From assembly GCF_900205965.1 (NCBI RefSeq), contig NZ_OAOF01000016.1, positions 1 through 64,000 on the forward strand: 64,000 bases of DNA. Direction: 5' to 3'. Position numbers and translations under genes: made by a program. Positions 59,951-64,000 of the stretch are shown piece after piece (positions within the stretch are counted from its first letter, which is position 1; every line of letters starts with the position of its first letter). The DNA is from Lacrimispora amygdalina (GTDB lineage Bacteria; Bacillota; Clostridia; Lachnospirales; Lachnospiraceae). The notes under the pieces were generated by a model. It worked only from the letters and a program-made list of their open reading frames with translations, did not search any database and was not told the DNA's origin.

Positions 59951-62131
59951 CTACTCTATACCGCGCTTAAAATGTCCCCTTGTAAAGTCCGTCAGAATCG
60001 CTCCTGCTTTTTTACCGTTTAAGAATTCATCTGCAAAAACTTGTATGATTTTATCAGTCTCTGCAGCACTTTCGGTTGTAAACTGAAGCCTTAATGAGGC
60101 GGGGGATAAGGCACCCACGGCATCACTGTAACCCAAAAGGGAAAGAGGCGCTGAGTTATAAATGGAATTGTAACAGAATGTACAATGGTTTTTCACGGGG
60201 AATTCTTTTCCCATACGGTCTTTTAAGTTTAATAATACCGGCGTGTGATCACATTGTTTCATTCCCTGATGAAGGCACTGGGCCGTTACCATCATAGGAA
60301 GACGTCCGTAAACTAAAAGTTCACCCGGAATTACTAGTTTTTCCAGTTCCCGGCTGTTTAATTCAACAGGCCAGGTAATCTCGTCCGCACCAAGATCCAG
60401 AAGCATCTTTTGCGCCCTTCGGTTCATGCCATACATTCCGAAATCAAAAACCAGCTTTCCTGGTATGCCGGCTTTTTTTAAATATCCAGGTTCTTCCATG
60501 GAGCGGATTAAGAATCCGTCAAATCCTGCTTTTTGAAGGTATGACAGATTGCGGTCAAAAAAGCGCTGTGCCTCCATGCGGAAAATATGAGGCATTGTAA
60601 GAAGACATTCCTTGTCTCTGTCATGGCAGGCTTTAACATAATGGTTCCACCGTTGGGGTTCAAAATGTGCTGCATCAACATAGACCCGGTCCACATCGGG
60701 GTTATGAACGGCTGCGTCAAAGCACTCCGGTTTCTCTAAGGAAACAGTCAGATGTGAAGCACCAGATGACCGCGTATTGGTGATACTTTTCTGCATTTCA
60801 GGATGATCCGATTTTCTGTATTCCCTTGTGTATTCATGAAGTATCTCTGCTTCCAGCGCTTGCAGACCTCTGCGCCTTAAATCATTAAGAGCCTGGACCG
60901 GAAGAAAGACATTCCCTTGTATCTCTGCCGTGAGTCGTTCAAAAAGAAATGGCGTATTTCCTGTTTTATTCAGCTGCTTTAATACCTTTTCTTCTGACAT
61001 GGGCTGATTCTGGGCCGCCAGCACCATATCTCCTTCAATTAAAACACGGTATTTCTGAGACTGAAGGCTGAGTGAGGCATTCTTGCCTTCTGTAAGAAAA
61101 ACATTTCCTGTAACCGGTACTTTTAACTGTTTTTCCACATATTCCCGGTCAAGCAGGTCAAACAGCTGACTGTTGCCCTCTCTGAACGAAGGTTTTTCCT
61201 TCCAGACTATCATATCCCTGCCATTATGGTTCTTATAATATCCGTCAGTCTGTCCACCTCTGTCAAATAAATCGAGAAGTATCCTCCGGTCCTCTTCCTC
61301 TACCCGATATCCTTCTCTGCCTTTTTTCAAATAAAGATCTGTATATTTTCTGTAAATATGAACCACGCCCGCCGTATAACGGGGACTCTTCATTCTGCCC
61401 TCGATCTTCATGGAATATACACCTGCTTCCATAATATCAGGGATCAGATCCAGTGTGCATAGATCCTTTAAGCTTAAGCAGTACCGTTCATCTTTTTTGC
61501 CGAGGGGCTTACCGCCATCTCTCACATCAAAAGGCAGTCGGCAGGTCTGTGCACATCTTCCCCGGTTTCCGCTACGTCCTCCGATTAGACTGCTGAAAAG
61601 GCACTGGCCCGAATAGCAGTAACAAAGAGCCCCATGGACAAAGCTTTCGATTTCCACATCAACCTGGTCTTTGATCTGCCGGATCTCATCTAAAGATAAT
61701 TCCCTTGCGGTAACCACCCGCTCTGCACCAAGGTCTTTTAACAGCCGGGCACCATGAACTCCCGTAATCGTCATCTGCGTACTGGCATGAATGGGAAGGT
61801 CCGGAAACTGTTCCCTGATTAATGCCAAAGCTCCCAGATCCTGTACGATAACCGCGTCCAGTCCCCGTTTATAATAAGGAAGCAAATAGTAAAAAAGCTC
61901 CTTCATCTCCTGTTCTTTCATAAGAGTATTGACCGTTAAATAGAGTTTTCTGCCGTGAAGGTGAACATAATCAATGGCCTCCAAAAGCTTGTCCTCTCCG
62001 GGATTCTCTGCAAATGCCCTGGCACCGAACCTGCTTCCTCCTATATAAACTGCATCCGCACCTGCGGCGACTGCTGCCTTCATACTTTCAAACGAGCCTG
62101 CCGGAGCAAGGATCTCAACTGTATTTTTCAC
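59951..62131 (-). CDS. U32-family peptidase with DUF3656 domain
   Basis: A 726-residue protein of the U32 family. The N-terminal U32 domain (about 1-330) has ILAPAGSFESMKAAVAAGADAVYIGG, ESFVHGALCYCYSGQCLFSS and GGRSGNRGRCAQTCRLPFD, the cysteine cluster that may bind iron-sulfur. The DUF3656 region and the C-terminal second half (HCTFCYNSIYN) follow. Relatives include RlhA, which hydroxylates 23S rRNA C2501, so a tRNA/rRNA-modifying role is more likely than peptidase activity. I use a GTG start with GGAGG 5 bp upstream. Confidence 0.9.
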   Translation of the reverse strand: MKNTVEILAPAGSFESMKAAVAAGADAVYIGGSRFGARAFAENPGEDKLLEAIDYVHLHGRKLYLTVNTLMKEQEMKELFYYLLPYYKRGLDAVIVQDLGALALIREQFPDLPIHASTQMTITGVHGARLLKDLGAERVVTARELSLDEIRQIKDQVDVEIESFVHGALCYCYSGQCLFSSLIGGRSGNRGRCAQTCRLPFDVRDGGKPLGKKDERYCLSLKDLCTLDLIPDIMEAGVYSMKIEGRMKSPRYTAGVVHIYRKYTDLYLKKGREGYRVEEEDRRILLDLFDRGGQTDGYYKNHNGRDMIVWKEKPSFREGNSQLFDLLDREYVEKQLKVPVTGNVFLTEGKNASLSLQSQKYRVLIEGDMVLAAQNQPMSEEKVLKQLNKTGNTPFLFERLTAEIQGNVFLPVQALNDLRRRGLQALEAEILHEYTREYRKSDHPEMQKSITNTRSSGASHLTVSLEKPECFDAAVHNPDVDRVYVDAAHFEPQRWNHYVKACHDRDKECLLTMPHIFRMEAQRFFDRNLSYLQKAGFDGFLIRSMEEPGYLKKAGIPGKLVFDFGMYGMNRRAQKMLLDLGADEITWPVELNSRELEKLVIPGELLVYGRLPMMVTAQCLHQGMKQCDHTPVLLNLKDRMGKEFPVKNHCTFCYNSIYNSAPLSLLGYSDAVGALSPASLRLQFTTESAAETDKIIQVFADEFLNGKKAGAILTDFTRGHFKRGIE

Positions 62132-62170
62132 TTCTGCCTCCAAAATTTTCCCTATGGATATTCTGATTGA

Positions 62171-62214
62171 TAAAAAGGAGGAGGTCATGGAACATCCATG
62201 AAATACCCCCTCCT
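62171..62214 (-). terminator. Terminator after zapA
   Basis: AGGAGG...CCTCCT arms (62176-62185 with 62205-62214) followed by TTTTTATC on the minus strand. It lies between zapA and the U32 gene, so read-through would be partial. Confidence 0.62.
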
Positions 62215-62217
62215 GCC

Positions 62218-62586
62218 TTATTCATTCCTGTCGGAACCGGACGAATTCCTGATTCCTGCCAGTTCAGTCTTCACTGCCTCCAGCTTCATCTGAGTTGCAA
62301 CCAGCTCATGCTTTAAACTGTAGGTTTCCTTTTCCATCTCCGCTTTCTGCTGTTCCAGTCTGGCAATCTGCTCTCTTGCTTTGAAGTAATCATCTGCCAT
62401 ATTTAACTCTATCATAACGTTCTGGTATTCAGCACTCTGCTTCGTGAATCCTTCCCGACGTTTTAAAGTTATGATCATCTCATTGATGTAACTGGCAAGA
62501 CGCTGAATATAGCCTTCTTCTTCACTGCCGCCAAGGGCATAGATCTTGCCATCTATCAAAACTTCTGTATAGTGTTTGGAATTCAT
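62218..62586 (-). CDS. zapA: Cell division protein ZapA-like
   Basis: A 122-residue FtsZ-ring-associated protein. N-terminal ZapA domain (about 1-60: VLIDGKIYALGGSEEEGYIQRLASYINEMI) and a long C-terminal coiled coil (about 60-115, ending ELAGIRN). Fuller than the minimal form (about 85-100). GGGAG precedes the ATG. It lies downstream of ruvB and upstream of the U32-ftsW-PBP cluster, a common Lachnospiraceae arrangement. Confidence 0.92.
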   Translation of the reverse strand: MNSKHYTEVLIDGKIYALGGSEEEGYIQRLASYINEMIITLKRREGFTKQSAEYQNVMIELNMADDYFKAREQIARLEQQKAEMEKETYSLKHELVATQMKLEAVKTELAGIRNSSGSDRNE

Positions 62587-62668
62587 GTTGTTCTCTCCCT
62601 GCTATCATTTGCTCTTTCTTTACTATATCATACTTTACACAGTTAGGAAAGTTCTAAAATTCAGGCAG

Positions 62669-63676
62669 CTAAGGCTCCAAAGAGATTCCAAGATGCCCAT
62701 AGGCTCTTTCGGTTGCAACGCGCCCCCGGGAGGTACGGTTTAAAAATCCGTTCATTAAAAGATATGGTTCATACACATCTTCCAACGTGCCCGCATCCTC
62801 CCCCAGGGCCGCAGCAAGGGTATCAAGCCCCACGGGCCCGCCGGCAAATTTCTCAATAACCGTGGACAGTATTGCGCGGTCATTGTAATCCAGTCCGAAT
62901 TTATCCACATCCAGGATATCCAGAGCAAAATCAGCCACTTCCTTGGTTATAATGCCATGGTACTTGACCTGCGCAAAATCCCGGACTCTTTTTAACAGGC
63001 GGTTTGCCAGCCTGGGGGTTCCTCTGGAACGCTTGGCAATCTCTTGTGCACCCTCTTCCTCAATTTCAACCCCCAGGACCTCTGCCGAACGGGATACTAT
63101 AATCTTCAGTTCTTCCGGTGTGTAAAATTCCAGCTTCTGCACGACACCGAACCGGTCCCTGAGAGGGGCTGTTAAAAGCCCGGCTCTTGTGGTTGCTCCC
63201 ACAAGGGTAAACTTTGGAAGGTCCAGACGAATCGATCTGGCTGCGGATTCCTTACCCAGCATAATATCAATGGCAAAGTCCTCCATAGCCGGATAGAGCA
63301 CTTCTTCTACCTGCCGGTTCAATCGGTGAATCTCATCAACAAAAAGGACATCGCCTTCCTGTAAGTTATTTAAAATAGCAGCCATCTCACCAGGCTTTTC
63401 TATGGCGGGACCGGAAGTTACTTTCATGTTCACACCCATCTCATTGGCAATAATGCCGGAAAGAGTAGTCTTTCCCAGTCCTGGAGGACCGTAAAAAAGC
63501 ACATGGTCCAGTGATTCACCTCTGGCCTTCGCCGCTTCAATATAAACTTTCAGATTCAACCGGATCTTTTCCTGTCCGATATATTCATTCAGGCTTCTGG
63601 GCCTTAGATTCGGTTCAATCTTCTTATCCTCTTCTGTTAATTCTGTGGTTATTATTCTACGCTCCATCTTTGCCAT
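62669..63676 (-). CDS. ruvB: Holliday junction branch migration helicase RuvB
   Basis: AAA+ motor that drives branch migration with RuvA. The 335-residue protein has [12 protein letters not shown], Walker [11 protein letters not shown] near residue 60, VDEIHRLNR (Walker B), sensor [21 protein letters not shown] and the C-terminal winged helix ([47 protein letters not shown]). Follows ruvA by 13 bp. The ATG lacks a strong ribosome site, so coupling to ruvA translation is likely. Confidence 0.97.
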   Translation of the reverse strand: MAKMERRIITTELTEEDKKIEPNLRPRSLNEYIGQEKIRLNLKVYIEAAKARGESLDHVLFYGPPGLGKTTLSGIIANEMGVNMKVTSGPAIEKPGEMAAILNNLQEGDVLFVDEIHRLNRQVEEVLYPAMEDFAIDIMLGKESAARSIRLDLPKFTLVGATTRAGLLTAPLRDRFGVVQKLEFYTPEELKIIVSRSAEVLGVEIEEEGAQEIAKRSRGTPRLANRLLKRVRDFAQVKYHGIITKEVADFALDILDVDKFGLDYNDRAILSTVIEKFAGGPVGLDTLAAALGEDAGTLEDVYEPYLLMNGFLNRTSRGRVATERAYGHLGISLEP

Positions 63677-63689
63677 ACCCTGTTATATT

Positions 63690-64000
63690 CTATATAAATG
63701 CCAGGTGTTTTAAGGAAGCCTTTAAAACATCCTCCACTGACATCGTGTCTGTTATCTCTACCTGGCGTACCGCGCGTCCGGCTTCTGCAGGTGAATATCC
63801 AAGTGCCGTAAGCGCATCGACTGCTTCGCCCGTTACCCCGTCCTCTTTCGGAAGATCATTTCCTGCCTCTTTAAATGAAGAAGGAATAAGATCTGCCATA
63901 TCAATCTTATCTTTTAAGTCCAGAATGATTCTCTGTGCAGTCTTGGCACCAACACCGGGCGCTCTGGATATGGCCTTGGCATCTCCTGAAATAACTGCTC
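63690..64000 (-). CDS. ruvA: Holliday junction helicase subunit RuvA, C-terminal part (runs off window)
   Basis: Only the last 103 codons are present; the start lies beyond position 64000. The visible part has the second helix-hairpin-helix (AISRAPGVGAKTAQRIILDLKDK) and the flexible linker plus domain III (LTALGYSPAEAGRAVRQV) that contacts RuvB. An internal ATG at 63899 is not the start. Adjacent to ruvB in the usual order. Confidence 0.95.
   Translation of the reverse strand, partial: AVISGDAKAISRAPGVGAKTAQRIILDLKDKIDMADLIPSSFKEAGNDLPKEDGVTGEAVDALTALGYSPAEAGRAVRQVEITDTMSVEDVLKASLKHLAFI

Overview
The window looks like chromosome from a spore-forming, low-to-moderate GC Firmicute of the Clostridia, most likely a Lachnospiraceae relative. 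The grounds are gene order (dgt-dnaG-rpoD-trmK-nif3; rnr-smpB; zapA-U32-ftsW-PBP), sporulation/germination-type proteins (SpoIID domain, SleB-type hydrolase, Csp-like S8 protease), a T-box for pheST, a NiCo-type riboswitch, an agr locus with a clostridial-style AgrD, and consistent AGGAGG ribosome binding sites. This is inference from content; no 16S gene is present. No phage, transposon, rRNA, tRNA or CRISPR was seen. Most genes lie on the minus strand. Plus-strand genes are single regulators or accessory genes. || Layout. 0-8 kb: RNase P RNA, then (transcribed right to left) dgt, dnaG, rpoD, trmK, nif3 and a TGS-domain nucleoside kinase. 8-14 kb: AraC regulator, S8 protease with a hairpin over its ribosome binding site, SpoIID-domain protein, AI-2E-family permease. 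14.1-14.4 kb: a rod-shaped ~200-nt RNA with a strong promoter, probably 6S RNA. 14.4-18 kb: an HPr-like protein without its catalytic His, GNAT, HAD phosphatase and pckA. 18-21.4 kb: cytoplasmic pectinesterase, YhcH-family protein, SleB-like hydrolase, YbaK. 21.7-24.4 kb: LysR, ilvC, ilvN. 24.4-25.6 kb: cation-diffusion facilitator under a NiCo riboswitch. 25.6-28.7 kb: phosphoesterase overlapping a cytosolic BMP/ParB-like fusion, then smpB. 29-33 kb: a small membrane gene inserted between smpB and rnr, then rnr, secG and an enolase-like protein lacking several catalytic residues. 33.5-37.3 kb: pheST with T-box. 37-40 kb: chemoreceptor and Xre regulator. 40.1-44.6 kb: complete agr quorum-sensing locus (agrA, agrC, a 53-residue agrD missed by length cut-offs, agrB) plus a downstream three-gene unit. 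44.7-64 kb: heterodimeric ABC exporter, LysR, radical SAM, BrkB, cysK, M32 carboxypeptidase, 5'-3' exonuclease, macro-domain protein, CheW-CZB fusion, NUDIX, PBP/FtsW pair, U32 protease, zapA, ruvB and the end of ruvA. || The most interesting signal is a 22-bp-period direct repeat (core AATTTTGGCACTC). It occurs in front of three transcription units: agrDB, the three-gene unit at 40.1-41.4 kb, and the lone membrane gene at 29.2 kb. In each case a -10 box lies 37-38 bp from the start of the second repeat. This looks like the binding site of the local LytTR regulator AgrA and defines a small quorum-sensing regulon of uncharacterised small, mostly membrane-associated proteins, 12 kb apart.
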